Notes: generated by a model not told the origin, from the letters alone. A stretch of 49,089 nucleotides of DNA from Chloroflexota bacterium (GCA_013204545.1 JABMNN010000057.1:1-49089); one strand, 5' to 3'; positions 17,843 to 27,145 are shown, counted from the first letter of the stretch. Program-made: numbers and translations.

Positions 17843-18637
17843 CTAATCGCTGCGTATGTACTCGCGTGGAGTGAAGTCCGAACCAGCTCGATCTTCAGGT
17901 TTGTAATCGAGTGTTTCTTTGGCGTGAGAGATATCAAAAATTTTCCACGTGTTGTCCGAAGTCGCATTGAAAATGTCGTAACGATGCGATTCCGGAGCAC
18001 TGATGCACAGATCAATTATTTGTGCCGTATCCCGATGGCTGAGCCAGAGAGACAGCGCGTAGGCCGAGAAAGTTGGGTCGTCAGTTTCTATCACCCAGCC
18101 GATTCTAAGGTGGAATGAACTTACACCGTGATAGTCGTTGTAGTAGCTGCCTAGCGCTTCTCCATAGGCCTTTGCTACGCCGTAGTAGCTGTCGGGACGA
18201 ATCATATGGCTCTCGGTCACAAGCTCGTAGTTATCTTGCTCAAGCAAGTGGAAATTGCCGTCATTCACATGCTTCCACGGAGCATCGAGGTAGAACCCAC
18301 CTTCAGCATGGTTGGAACTAGCGAAAATCACTCGCTTCACCCCTGCACGTTTCGAGGCTTCGAATACGTTGTAAGTTGCAACAAAATTGTTCTTGAGTAT
18401 CGATTCCCAAGAGCCTGCTGGAGAACGATCGGCGGCGAGATGCACGACGGTATCGATACCATCGAACGCTGGGGTGATCGCGCCGAGGTCATCGAGATTG
18501 GCGACTGTCGACTTGATCCCGTTGGCTTCTCGTAAATCGAGGGACGAAAATTCGTATTTGTCACCGAGTTTGCCGATCATGATTGAGCCGATGAGTCCTG
18601 CACCGCCGGTAATTAGAACTTTTCGTTTTTCGGTCAC
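17843..18637 (-). CDS. NAD-dependent epimerase/dehydratase, uronate-dehydrogenase-like (copy 1)
   Basis: 264 residues, extended-SDR fold. It has the NAD motif GGAGLIGS (residues 11-18), HLAADRSPAGSWES, FASSNHAEGGFY and the catalytic YYGVAKAYGEAL (YxxxK). The SSNHxxGFY-like block and the overall length fit uronate dehydrogenases, which oxidise glucuronate or galacturonate to the aldarolactone. The start appears to be GTG at 18637; no Shine-Dalgarno is visible. It is the last gene of the aldo/keto reductase - copy 2 - copy 1 unit. Its C-terminus is six residues longer than copy 2 and the two are otherwise closely alike along their whole length. Confidence 0.88.
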   Translation of the reverse strand: MTEKRKVLITGGAGLIGSIMIGKLGDKYEFSSLDLREANGIKSTVANLDDLGAITPAFDGIDTVVHLAADRSPAGSWESILKNNFVATYNVFEASKRAGVKRVIFASSNHAEGGFYLDAPWKHVNDGNFHLLEQDNYELVTESHMIRPDSYYGVAKAYGEALGSYYNDYHGVSSFHLRIGWVIETDDPTFSAYALSLWLSHRDTAQIIDLCISAPESHRYDIFNATSDNTWKIFDISHAKETLDYKPEDRAGSDFTPREYIRSD

Positions 18638-18716
18638 TGGTAATTTGACTCTCTGAATTGAATAGCGCGTACTTGAGCGTTGGTAGAAGTTGCGAGCGTT
18701 GACCTAATCACTCTAA

Positions 18717-19493
18717 TTAGTCAGATTTGAGTTCAGATCCTGCTCTATCTGCAGGTTTGTAGCCGAGCGCCTCTTTAGCGTGCGCAATATCAAAAATTTT
18801 CCACGTGTTATCCGAGGTAGCGTTGAAAATATCGTAGCGATACGACTCTGGAGCACTGATACATAAATCCATGATCTGTACCAGATCGCGATGACTTAAC
18901 CAGAGAGCAAGTCCGTGTGAAGAAACGGTTGGATCGTTATCTCTGATTACCCAACCGATGCGCAGATGAAACGAACTTAGACTGTGGTAATCGTTGTAGT
19001 AGCTTCCCAGTGCCTCTCCGTAAGCCTTGGCAACTCCGTAATAACCGTCGGGTCTTATCCTGTGATTTTCAGTCACGAGTTCGTAGTTATCTTGTTCAAG
19101 CAGGTGGTAATTACCTTCGTTCACATGCTTCCAAGGAGCATCAAGGTAGTTGCCGCCTTCGGAGTGGTTGGAGCTAGCGAATATGACCCGCTTCACTCCA
19201 GCACGTTTGGATAGTTCGAACACGTTATAGGTGGCTATGAAGTTGTTTTGAAGGTTTGATTCCCACGAACCATCTGGTGATGGATCAGCTGCCAAATGAA
19301 TAACAGTGTCGATGCCATCGAATGCAGGGCTGATGGCATCGAAATCATCTAGATTGGCGACAGTGGACGGCACCGTCTCGGCTTTGCGGAGATCAAGAGA
19401 TGAAAATTCATACTTCTCTCCGAGGTTATTGATCATAAGGGAGCCGATAAGCCCTGCTCCACCGGTGATTAGAACCTTTGATTTTTCGGTCAT
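18717..19493 (-). CDS. NAD-dependent epimerase/dehydratase, uronate-dehydrogenase-like (copy 2)
   Basis: 258 residues and a clear tandem paralogue of the gene just downstream: MTEKSKVLITGGAGLIGS against MTEKRKVLITGGAGLIGS, the same FASSNH block, and the same YYGVAKAYGEALGSYYNDYH stretch. Differences concentrate around residues 35-50, 80-95 and 180-195. Both keep the NAD motif and the YxxxK pair, so both could be active. Two copies may act on different uronic or aldonic sugars, or reflect recent gene dosage increase. ATG 19493 is used; it starts 26 bases after the aldo/keto reductase stop, which supports co-transcription. Confidence 0.88.
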   Translation of the reverse strand: MTEKSKVLITGGAGLIGSLMINNLGEKYEFSSLDLRKAETVPSTVANLDDFDAISPAFDGIDTVIHLAADPSPDGSWESNLQNNFIATYNVFELSKRAGVKRVIFASSNHSEGGNYLDAPWKHVNEGNYHLLEQDNYELVTENHRIRPDGYYGVAKAYGEALGSYYNDYHSLSSFHLRIGWVIRDNDPTVSSHGLALWLSHRDLVQIMDLCISAPESYRYDIFNATSDNTWKIFDIAHAKEALGYKPADRAGSELKSD

Positions 19494-19519
19494 GTATTGA
19501 ATTGTTCTCAGGTGATTTA

Positions 19520-20524
19520 CTAGAAGCGGTGGGCGTTGGGTTTAAAGCTCGCTTCATAGTAATCAGCGGCATTAGTACCCGGTGGTGCAAGACGGTCTAT
19601 TTCCTCGAAATCATCCTGTGTGAGTTCGAGGTTGAGAGCACCTAGATTGTCGATAAGTTGTTCCAACGTTCTCGGTCCGGCTATTGGGGCTGTGACGCCG
19701 GGCTGGGCGGCGACCCATGCGAGTGCAACCTGAGCCACTGTTGCATTGTGGGTTTTAGCGATAGGCACGAGACCATCGGCGATGTCCATCACACCATCAC
19801 TGAATCGTTTCAACTTTCCGGGGTCGGTTTCATCGCCGAACCGAGTTCCCGAAGCTTGTTGAGCGGTTCGCGTGTACTTTCCAGTAAGACCTCCAGCTGC
19901 TAGAGGCGACCACGGAATAAATGCCATGCTGTATGTCTGGCACATAGGCAGATGTTCTCGTTCGGCACGGCGATCGGCGAGGTTGAACGGCGACTGCTCG
20001 CTGACGAATCGGTTGAGGTTGAGTTTTTCAGATGCCCAGAGCGATTCAACGACCTGCCATGATCCGAAATTGCTGGTGCCCGCATATCGAACTTTTCCAG
20101 AAGAGACCAGATCGTCCATTGCTCGCAACGTTTCGTCGATCGCTATGTGCGGGTTTGGGCGGTGGAGTTGATAGAGGTCGATATGGTCGGTCTTTAGGCG
20201 TTTTAGGCTCGCTTCACAACCTTCTACGATGTGGAGCCGACTTGTTCCGATGGCGTTTGGCTCATCGGACATTCTGCCGTTGACCTTAGTGGCGAGGAAC
20301 ACCTTGTCGCGCTTGCCATTGCGTTGAAGTGCTTCACCAACAAATTTTTCAGATGCGCCGTTCCCGTAGACATCTGCGGTATCAAGGAAGTTGATGCCTT
20401 CGCCGATGGCGTAGTCGATGATATTGCATGTGTCATCGAGGTCGGTTTTCTGACCGAACATCATGCATCCCAAAACGAGGGGGCTGATGTAGACCCCGGT
20501 GCGTCCAAATAGCTTGTATTCCAT
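19520..20524 (-). CDS. Aldo/keto reductase
   Basis: 334 residues, AKR barrel. The catalytic tetrad can be read: Asp and Tyr in FLDTADVYGNG, Lys in FLATKVNGR and His in LYQLHRPNP. The C-terminal cofactor-binding part contains APIAGPRTLEQLIDNL. It reduces or oxidises carbonyl/alcohol groups with NADPH; the family includes L-glyceraldehyde and sugar reductases. AGGGAA just before ATG 20524 supports the start. First gene of a three-gene unit with the two uronate-dehydrogenase-like paralogues. Confidence 0.92.
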   Translation of the reverse strand: MEYKLFGRTGVYISPLVLGCMMFGQKTDLDDTCNIIDYAIGEGINFLDTADVYGNGASEKFVGEALQRNGKRDKVFLATKVNGRMSDEPNAIGTSRLHIVEGCEASLKRLKTDHIDLYQLHRPNPHIAIDETLRAMDDLVSSGKVRYAGTSNFGSWQVVESLWASEKLNLNRFVSEQSPFNLADRRAEREHLPMCQTYSMAFIPWSPLAAGGLTGKYTRTAQQASGTRFGDETDPGKLKRFSDGVMDIADGLVPIAKTHNATVAQVALAWVAAQPGVTAPIAGPRTLEQLIDNLGALNLELTQDDFEEIDRLAPPGTNAADYYEASFKPNAHRF

Positions 20525-20692
20525 GGATTCCCTATGATGTGTTTTGTAACGTTTGGAACTAATCGCGTATCTAGAACGTTATACCAGTAGAAACCCAGTT
20601 ATAACTGGGTAACCAGACATCCATATCATAACCAAATGGTATTGATGAAGTGTTCGGCGAATGATCGTTCACTTTCATTGTGAGGGACAGAC

Positions 20693-22351
20693 ATGAACAT
20701 ACGAATTTATCCACGGTACTTGATTGCGGTGGTGGCGATATTTGCTCTCGCGCTCGTTGGAGCGTGTGCGTCGGGATCGTCTGACGAGAGCAGTGGTTAT
20801 CCGGGCGCTGCCGGTGCGCCGGCGGATTATGATGCGCTCGTCAGGATGGAGGGTTCGGACGGATCTGTCGTTAAGGGAACATATTCAACGTCATCAGGAT
20901 CAGGTATGGCGTTTGCGACTGCAGCACCATCAGTTTCTAAAGATGACTTCCTCCGTGACGTAGTTATTCCTGGGGACACAGTCGAACAGTCCGGTTCATC
21001 AACTGGAAATAGCGGTTCAGCTTCCATCGAAAACGAGATCGCCTCGGCTACCGACGGCCGTGTGATTATTCGCACTGCCGATCTCCAAGTAACGGTCGGT
21101 GATGTTACGCAGTCGATGGATGATATTTCCAATATCACCACTGCGGCTGGTGGATGGATTGTTACTTCGGTTCAGCCACGAAACTTTTCTGGAACGATTT
21201 CTATACGTGTTCCTGCTGATCGATTTGATGACGTTATCGAGCAGCTTTCTGATCTCGCTGTGAAGGTGAAATCTATTTCGACAAGAAGCGAAGACTTCAC
21301 CGAAGAGTTCACAGATGTTTCGGCGAGAGCCCAGACCCTTGATGACACGCTTACTCAATTGCGTGTTCTCTACGAACGCGCACTCACTGTTGAAGATGCG
21401 ATAACAATTCAGAAGGAAATAACCAACGTTCAGAGCGATCTTGAATCACTTCAAGCGCGGTTGAACTTCCTTTCGCAAAGCTCAGCATTTTCGTTCATTT
21501 CGGTTTCACTTGAGTCTGTGCCGGTTGAACTGGTTATCGATGCAGGTGAAGACATTGCCGCTGCTGTTGGGCACCCAGTTACATTTCGTACAAAGTTCAC
21601 TCCTCCGGAAGGGATTGAGGATTTCTTCGTGACGTGGAATTTCGGCGACGGATCACGCGAAGAAACTGTCAACAGGATTGCTCCTACAGGAAATGGCGAC
21701 GAAGTAATCACTTCACCGATCATTCACTACTTTGATCGTGACGAGGACTCGCCGTTCATCGTCACTGCTGAACTTACAGGCTCAGGTGACGCTGGTCTTG
21801 CCGAGGGTAAAGATACTCTCGTTACGACCGTTAGCAGGTTGCCGGTGATCGAGGTGTTCGCAGGCGAATACCAGACGGTCGAAGCTGGCAGCAAAGTCAA
21901 ATTCTATGCGTCGTTCACACGGCCTGAGGGCGTCACTGATATTTCGTACTCATGGAACTTCGGAGACGGCTCAGCCCCTGCCGAGGGCGATATCGGATCG
22001 ATCGACGATGGCGATCAGGTTAGTACAACTCACACCTATCAGAACTTCCGACCGAATCCGTATGTAGTCGTGCTGACAGTTACGGGCCAGACGGATGTCG
22101 GCGAGGCAGAGGTGAAAGGCGAGGTACTCGTATTCGTACGAGAAACTATCGGCGTAGCAGCTTCTGAGCTCGATGCAGGAAATACGACTCGTGATGCAGT
22201 TCGCACGTTGCAGTCGGTAGGAGTATTCCTTGCAAAAGCCGGACTCTGGTTGCTGATTCTCAGCCCTGCATGGTTGATTGGTGGCGCTGTTCTGTTCGTA
22301 GTATTGAAGCGCAGGAGTGCAGTTCGAGTTTTTGGACGCCGTACGAAATAG
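20693..22351 (+). CDS. DUF4349 lipoprotein with two PKD domains
   Basis: 552 residues. A signal peptide ends at a lipobox (ALVGAC), so the N-terminal Cys is probably lipidated. Residues ~115-280 match DUF4349 (VIIRTADLQVTVGDV, GTISIRVPADRFDDVIEQL, then a coiled-coil stretch EEFTDVSARAQTLDDTL to SLQARLNFL). Two PKD-like immunoglobulin folds follow, each with the family core WNFGDGS (~325 and ~425). The last ~40 residues hold a membrane helix (LWLLILSPAWLIGGAVLFVVL) and a basic tail, giving two membrane attachments. GAGG precedes the ATG by 7 bases. Function unknown; DUF4349 proteins are envelope proteins. The added PKD pair is not usual for DUF4349 as I know it. Confidence 0.85.
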   Translation: MNIRIYPRYLIAVVAIFALALVGACASGSSDESSGYPGAAGAPADYDALVRMEGSDGSVVKGTYSTSSGSGMAFATAAPSVSKDDFLRDVVIPGDTVEQSGSSTGNSGSASIENEIASATDGRVIIRTADLQVTVGDVTQSMDDISNITTAAGGWIVTSVQPRNFSGTISIRVPADRFDDVIEQLSDLAVKVKSISTRSEDFTEEFTDVSARAQTLDDTLTQLRVLYERALTVEDAITIQKEITNVQSDLESLQARLNFLSQSSAFSFISVSLESVPVELVIDAGEDIAAAVGHPVTFRTKFTPPEGIEDFFVTWNFGDGSREETVNRIAPTGNGDEVITSPIIHYFDRDEDSPFIVTAELTGSGDAGLAEGKDTLVTTVSRLPVIEVFAGEYQTVEAGSKVKFYASFTRPEGVTDISYSWNFGDGSAPAEGDIGSIDDGDQVSTTHTYQNFRPNPYVVVLTVTGQTDVGEAEVKGEVLVFVRETIGVAASELDAGNTTRDAVRTLQSVGVFLAKAGLWLLILSPAWLIGGAVLFVVLKRRSAVRVFGRRTK

Positions 22352-22371
22352 CGGTTTGCAGGTAATTACTG

Positions 22372-22407
22372 AAAAGGGCGGGGCAAGTAACGGCTCCGCC
22401 CTTTTTT
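22372..22407 (+). terminator. Intrinsic terminator
   Basis: Stem AAAAGGGCGGGGC with GCTCCGCCCTTTT (one G-T pair), 7-8-base loop, then TT. It lies 20 bases after the DUF4349-PKD gene. Confidence 0.9.
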
Positions 22408-22547
22408 GTATTCGCTCTTGCCTAGTGATAAGTGGAGACCGTTACATCATTGTCGGGCGACTTCATAATGTGTGAAGTACGGTCGTATTCGACCAATTGC
22501 GTTGGCTGTTATCTCAGGCGTTGCGAAGGATTTCACAGGAAACTAAC

Positions 22548-23171
22548 TTATGGCAGCCGAGAATGCACGCCTTGCGCTGAGTCAACCAATTTTTGACCGC
22601 CGAGTAGTGCGTTGCTTTCGTCATCGGCTGTCGAGCTCATTGAGATGAATGTGGAATCATAAACGTAAACAACGATTGCGCCGATCCCTCCGGCTTTTAC
22701 ATTCATAAGGTACGAATCGTTGCCGATCACACCTTGCTGGATTTCTGCGAGTTCGCCTACCTGCTCCGCAGTGACAATTGCAGCGGCCAAAGCAGAATGG
22801 AAGAGGCTGATTGCAAGCTCGTTTGTTTCAAAGCGAACCAATGACAGCGATACCGATTCACCGGGCGCGACGGAATCGGATCCATCAACTGTTCGGAAGA
22901 CTTCGATCAAGCAATTATTGATCGCACCACTTTCAGGAGTACCAGAAATCGAATCAATTTCGAGAATTCGTACCTCATCCACAAGACCCGACACTCCGGT
23001 CTCATCTTCGACGATCTGGGCAGTGATGAATCCTTCACAGGTTTCGTAACTGCCGGTCAAGGAGGCAGGTGTAGCTTCTGGTTTAGCTTCGCTAGAGCAG
23101 GCCGCGGTTGCGAGTAGAACTAGTAGCAATGCTGAGATGATTAATGTTGTTCGGTGCTGTAAATGCGACAT
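22548..23171 (-). CDS. Putative lipoprotein of unknown function
   Basis: 207 residues from ATG 23171 (MSHLQHRTTLIIS...). The frame could begin at a TTG 13 codons earlier, but this start puts the charged n-region directly before the hydrophobic core. The lipobox is LLATAAC, cut before Cys. The mature part is about 180 residues, acidic, with two further Cys (ETCEGF and NNCLIE) that could form one disulfide, and no known domain. It is not in an obvious operon: the GAF-winged-helix gene on the same strand is upstream by 72 bases. Confidence 0.75.
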   Translation of the reverse strand: MSHLQHRTTLIISALLLVLLATAACSSEAKPEATPASLTGSYETCEGFITAQIVEDETGVSGLVDEVRILEIDSISGTPESGAINNCLIEVFRTVDGSDSVAPGESVSLSLVRFETNELAISLFHSALAAAIVTAEQVGELAEIQQGVIGNDSYLMNVKAGGIGAIVVYVYDSTFISMSSTADDESNALLGGQKLVDSAQGVHSRLP

Positions 23172-23243
23172 GGAACTACTGTATAGCCGATACCGAGTTA
23201 GCGAAAACAAGTCGGCGTGTTGAATTTGTGCAAGGTAGCTTGT

Positions 23244-24134
23244 TTATGCCTTCAGCACATATCCGTAGGCTCTGAGCGAATGGATCACTCGTGGTTCACC
23301 CTCCGCTTCAAGTTTTTCGCGAAGATTTTTTATGGTGACGCTTAAAACGTTTGAACTAATACCGTTACGTTCGATCCAAACACGCGAGATGATTTGGATT
23401 CGAGACAATGCTGTTCTGGGGCTTTGTAAGAAGGTATCGAGTAGATCGAACTCTCGGCGTGTGAGATTGAGTTTACGTTCACCGCGCATACCAGTCTGGG
23501 TGTCGAGTGAGAGTCGAATGTCGCCGAACGACCTTGGTGTTCGAGTGGTCGCGTCCCGCCGTTGTGTCAAGCACAGAGGATCGTTTATTTGAACGAGACG
23601 ACGTTGTTCGGTTAGCTTTTCGATCTGCTCGGTTAGGGATCTCTCTTTAAGAAGGTTAGACATCGATTTGGTGCACTGTTCGGTAAATGCTTTGCACACT
23701 TCTTCTTGAGATTTTGTGAGCCTATCGGGTGATGCAAAAAAAAGTGCAGCATAGGTACTGTCGTCGATGATGATGGGTATGCCGATGCACCAGCATTCAC
23801 TGAATCGAGCGAATGATGAATTCATTAATGTTGGAGAAATAGCTCCAGACATAACGTCTTTGACCGGAGCCGTGATTGATTTTTTGCCGTGAAATAGCGT
23901 CTGTATCATCGGATTAACGTTCGACCCAGTAGTGATCGTTGGGTGCCATCCACTGTGGGACCGGCGTGCCGAGTTGTTAACCTGTGAGAAAAGCTGAGTG
24001 CTTGTACCTGATACTGAGGTAATCGTAATTTCCTCGGAGTCGGAATCGAATGTAGCAAGGCAAGCAAAGGCTGCCGGCGTTAGATCGGCAGCAAGGCGAG
24101 CTATTCGATTGTGGGTGATTAAATCGCGCGGCAT
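23244..24134 (-). CDS. GAF-like sensor fused to OmpR/PhoB-type winged helix
   Basis: 296 residues. Residues ~1-165 look like a GAF domain (AAFACLATFDSDSEEITITSV, WCIGIPIIIDDSTYAALFFASPD, then EEVCKAFTEQC). A helical linker follows, and residues ~205-296 form an OmpR-type winged helix (LNLTRREFDLLDTFLQSPRTALSR, ISSNVLSVTIKNLREKLE, and the closing IHSLRAYGYVLKA). There is no receiver domain, so the GAF part probably senses a ligand or redox state directly and controls DNA binding. GAF-to-OmpR-type fusions without a receiver are uncommon. The start at ATG 24134 lacks a strong ribosome site. Target genes unknown; it sits between two exported-protein genes. Confidence 0.8.
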   Translation of the reverse strand: MPRDLITHNRIARLAADLTPAAFACLATFDSDSEEITITSVSGTSTQLFSQVNNSARRSHSGWHPTITTGSNVNPMIQTLFHGKKSITAPVKDVMSGAISPTLMNSSFARFSECWCIGIPIIIDDSTYAALFFASPDRLTKSQEEVCKAFTEQCTKSMSNLLKERSLTEQIEKLTEQRRLVQINDPLCLTQRRDATTRTPRSFGDIRLSLDTQTGMRGERKLNLTRREFDLLDTFLQSPRTALSRIQIISRVWIERNGISSNVLSVTIKNLREKLEAEGEPRVIHSLRAYGYVLKA

Positions 24135-24539
24135 TTCGTGTCTTTAATTTGCAATTTATTCTTCTCGATTCCAATATTTCACTATTGCACAGACCTGTTT
24201 AGCATGAATTACGCGGGACAGTTATATCTATTCGTGGTTCGATCCGGTTTGGTTGCCTCCAGATCGTTTTTGATTCCTGTGACCGTTTCTCTATGGGTAC
24301 GCTCTACGCGTTGTTCAGGCGTATCGCAATAGAATTTGGCATTTGTTCATCTTCAATTGCGAACAACTTGAAAATATAGATGAGCCTCTGATTCGAAACA
24401 AACGCCTGTTACTGCTGTACCCTCTCGCATGCGTAACAAATTACATCGAGATGTATCGATATTATTGCGGCAATAAAGTGAGCGTCGTGGGTTGATGTTC
24501 GTGCATGGCCTACGCTCTTGAATAGCATGGAGGGTGCAG
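24135..24539. other. AT-rich intergenic region
   Basis: 405 bases between the divergent GAF-winged-helix gene and the calcium-repeat protein gene. Short frames in it are hydrophobic or random in content and have no ribosome sites. GGAGG at 24529-24533 belongs to the downstream gene. No stable hairpin or repeat was noticed. Confidence 0.6.
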
Positions 24540-26033
24540 ATGAGTATTACAAATGAAGCCGGGCAGGTTGTCCGAAAACGGATCGGGCTGATGGTAGTGG
24601 CTGTTCTAGCTATTTTGGCAATTGGAACAGCAGCCGTAATCACCGGGTTGCCAGCAAGCGCTAATGACGGCGGTTTAACTTGGTATTTGGACAACGATGG
24701 GGACACATATGGTGATCCGACTATTTCGTGGATAGATAGCGATGAACCGGTATTGCATGTTCCGCCTGCAGGCTATGTATCAGCTGGTGGCGATTGTGAT
24801 GACAGCGACCACACGGTCCATCCAGGTGCTACAGAAATACCCGACGGAATAGACAACAACTGTGATGGTTCGATTGATGAGGGGTTAGCCGCTCAAGATT
24901 CAGACGGTGATGGCATCCCTGACTTAATAGAAGGCAATTTCGACTTTGATGGCGATGGGATTCCAAATTATCTGGACACCGATTCAGATGGTGATGGGAT
25001 TCTTGACTCAGTAGAAGGCACTATCGATTCAGATGGTGATGGGACTCCAAATTACTGGGACACAGATTCAGATAATGACGGCATCCCTGATTCAATAGAA
25101 GGCACTGTCGATACCGATGGTGACGGGATACCGAACTATCTTGACGTCGATTCTGACAACGATGGAATATTGGACGTTATAGAGGGTTACACAAGTGACT
25201 TCAACCATAACGGGATTCCTGATTACTTAGACCCGTTGCCTTCGGTGATTGATGCCGACGGTGATGGGTATGACAACACAATCGACTGTGATGACAGCGA
25301 CGCTACGGTCTATCCCGGTGCTATAGAAACATTGGATGGAAAAGATAACGACTGTGATGGTTTGATTGATGAGGACTTCACTGCGATCGACTCGGACCAA
25401 GATGGGCTGAGTGACTTTGAGGAGTTCAACGTATTCGGGACCGACCCATTCAATACAGATACTGATGGAGATACTTTTTCAGATTCAGAAGAGATTCTCG
25501 CGGGCACTGACCCACTAGATCCATATTCAGTACCTGGCACTCCTGTTATCGATACTGATGGTGATGGCATTGCCGATGGCGATGACAATTGTCCCAACGT
25601 TTCTAACTCGGGGCAGCAAGATAACGACAATGATGGAGTAGGGAACGCCTGCGATTCGACACCGAACAGCGACCCCGTTCCTCCGGTCCCAGATCCGAGT
25701 GGCCCAATCGTGTTGGTGGAATCCGGCGTAGTTGGAAACGACCAGTGCTTGGTCACGGTTCAGAAGTCCGTGCAAAGCCCGGTTCAGGATGGCGACATCG
25801 TGCGCGACGTTGAGATCGTTACTGTGATCTCGTCATGCGTCGACAAGGATGGATCGACAATGACCGTCGATACATCTATCGAATCGTTCATCGTCACCTG
25901 TGAGAAGGATGAACTTCTATTGAACATCGTGTGCACCACGACTGCTATGGAATCAGCTCCAAGCGTCGATGCCGACGTAGATGGTGATGACGACAGCGAT
26001 GGCGACAGAATAGGTAAGAAGGACAAAGACTAA
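24540..26033 (+). CDS. Secreted calcium-repeat protein (MopE-type and thrombospondin type 3-like repeats)
   Basis: 497 residues from ATG 24540, which has GGAGG 6 bases upstream (an in-frame GTG lies two codons earlier). A signal/anchor helix ([20 protein letters not shown]) is followed by a MopE-like metal-binding motif ([14 protein letters not shown]...[14 protein letters not shown]). Next come repeated DSDGDGIPD/IEGTx[10 protein letters not shown] units of about 28 residues (~120-220), a second MopE motif ([13 protein letters not shown]...[12 protein letters not shown]) and more DxDxDG loops. A ~100-residue C-terminal domain has three Cys. It ends in an Asp-rich tail closing with KKDKD. The Asp loops almost certainly bind many Ca2+ ions. 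Likely surface or exported; function unknown. Confidence 0.82.
   Translation: MSITNEAGQVVRKRIGLMVVAVLAILAIGTAAVITGLPASANDGGLTWYLDNDGDTYGDPTISWIDSDEPVLHVPPAGYVSAGGDCDDSDHTVHPGATEIPDGIDNNCDGSIDEGLAAQDSDGDGIPDLIEGNFDFDGDGIPNYLDTDSDGDGILDSVEGTIDSDGDGTPNYWDTDSDNDGIPDSIEGTVDTDGDGIPNYLDVDSDNDGILDVIEGYTSDFNHNGIPDYLDPLPSVIDADGDGYDNTIDCDDSDATVYPGAIETLDGKDNDCDGLIDEDFTAIDSDQDGLSDFEEFNVFGTDPFNTDTDGDTFSDSEEILAGTDPLDPYSVPGTPVIDTDGDGIADGDDNCPNVSNSGQQDNDNDGVGNACDSTPNSDPVPPVPDPSGPIVLVESGVVGNDQCLVTVQKSVQSPVQDGDIVRDVEIVTVISSCVDKDGSTMTVDTSIESFIVTCEKDELLLNIVCTTTAMESAPSVDADVDGDDDSDGDRIGKKDKD
24897..25187 (+). repeat. Tandem coding repeat (calcium-binding units)
   Basis: About three and a half imperfect 84-base units, each coding DTDSDxDGIxDSxEGTxDxD followed by GDGxPNYL, inside the calcium-repeat protein. 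Confidence 0.75.
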
Positions 26034-26356
26034 GTAATGGATGTACGGAGCGTGGCGTTATTTGTCCACGCTCCGTACGAAGTCGTGCTTATCGTTTCGA
26101 GTGTTGTTCGGAAGAAAAATTGCGGATAACTCTTACGGTAAATGCTGATCCAGCGCGTTTCGACGAGCGTCGAATTGCGGGTAGTGCGTCCACGAGTCGC
26201 CCTGTTTTTGCATCACTTCTTTAATGACTGCACGGCGCTCGATACTTGCGAGATTTTCGGCGATACAATTTAAGGGCTGGGTTGAAATTAATTCGCTCGC
26301 GTGGCTGATTGTTGAATTTTTGGTGTGGTGCATTTCGTTGCACAGCAAGGATCTAG
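26034..26356. other. Intergenic region with hairpin and doubtful short frame
   Basis: 323 bases. A 13-bp perfect hairpin lies near the left end (described separately). A minus-strand frame at 26133-26348 encodes 71 residues whose second half (ENLASIERRAVIKEVMQKQG) looks protein-like, but no family is recognised and no ribosome site is clear. It might be a short gene or the decayed end of one. AAGGA at the right end serves the acyltransferase. Confidence 0.4.
26043..26078 (+). terminator. Strong hairpin after the calcium-repeat gene
   Basis: GTACGGAGCGTGG (26043-26055) pairs perfectly with CCACGCTCCGTAC (26066-26078) around a 10-base loop, ten bases after the stop. There is no T-run, so this may be a mRNA 3'-end stabilising hairpin or a non-canonical terminator. 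Confidence 0.6.
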
Positions 26357-27145
26357 TTGGGCGTAAAGGAAAACTGGTGGCGGTTTAATTATCACGCCAT
26401 TCGTTTGGGGTTCATTCCTGTAACTAAGCGAGCTCTGCTGCTGAGTAGCAGAGTCGAGGGCGAGATACCTAACATCCGTCCAATTATGTTGGCGCCGGTT
26501 CACCGCACATCGGCGGATGTTTTCGCGCTTTCTCATGTAACGAGAGAGTTCATCAGTTTTGTTTCGACTGATTCGTTCGGTCACAACGGCGTGATCAACT
26601 TTATCCAGAAGAAAGTCACCGCTGCTATGGGGACGGTGATCTGGCAAGAAGGTGGAATTGGTAATCCTCGAAAGCGTGCAGTAGCGCTGGCAAAGGATGT
26701 TGAAGACCGTCTGGATCGTCGCTTGATTACAGCCGTTTTTACTCAGGGCGAGTATCAGTACAGTTCCGTCAAATCGGTCGAAGATGGATTGCTGGGTCTG
26801 TTGAAACGGTACGAGGTTCGTCATTTAAAGCAAAAGGGACATGAGCTGCGGATACCGATTGTTCCGGTTGGTATTGAGTACGACCGCAGAGGCAAAGGCC
26901 TTGAGCAATCGGCAGTCGGCAAGTGGATTTCCAAGTGGATTCCGTTCACCCCTAACTGGACCATTCCGGCGGTTCGAACGAAGATAACCGTCCGATTCGG
27001 AACGCCTCACTACTTCGAGGGGCAGAGCTCGCGTGCGCTGACTGAGGTCGTGATGAGAGAGGCCGCGGCTTTGAGCAACATACCGTACGAGGTTGATGGC
27101 GGGAGCGTGGTGGGTCGAAAGATCGACGACGTTGCTAACGCGTGA
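26357..27145 (+). CDS. 1-acyl-glycerol-3-phosphate acyltransferase-like (PlsC family)
   Basis: 262 residues. The start is TTG at 26357, backed by AAGGA 5 bases upstream; the first ATG is 42 codons in and would delete most of the segment before the active site. Acyltransferase block I is PVHRTSADVFAL (HX4D), block II-III is FTQGEYQYSS (in place of FPEGTRS), and IPIVPVGIEY is the block IV Pro region. Members transfer acyl chains to lysophosphatidate or related lipids at the membrane. Block III differs from the usual form (QGEY for EGTR), so the acceptor may differ. The last codons form part of a direct repeat found again at 32388-32434. Confidence 0.82.
   Translation: MGVKENWWRFNYHAIRLGFIPVTKRALLLSSRVEGEIPNIRPIMLAPVHRTSADVFALSHVTREFISFVSTDSFGHNGVINFIQKKVTAAMGTVIWQEGGIGNPRKRAVALAKDVEDRLDRRLITAVFTQGEYQYSSVKSVEDGLLGLLKRYEVRHLKQKGHELRIPIVPVGIEYDRRGKGLEQSAVGKWISKWIPFTPNWTIPAVRTKITVRFGTPHYFEGQSSRALTEVVMREAAALSNIPYEVDGGSVVGRKIDDVANA

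Noticed and set aside
24138-24332. Small hydrophobic frame upstream of the calcium-repeat gene
   Set aside because: No ribosome site, no recognisable signal or family, AT-rich context; probably chance.
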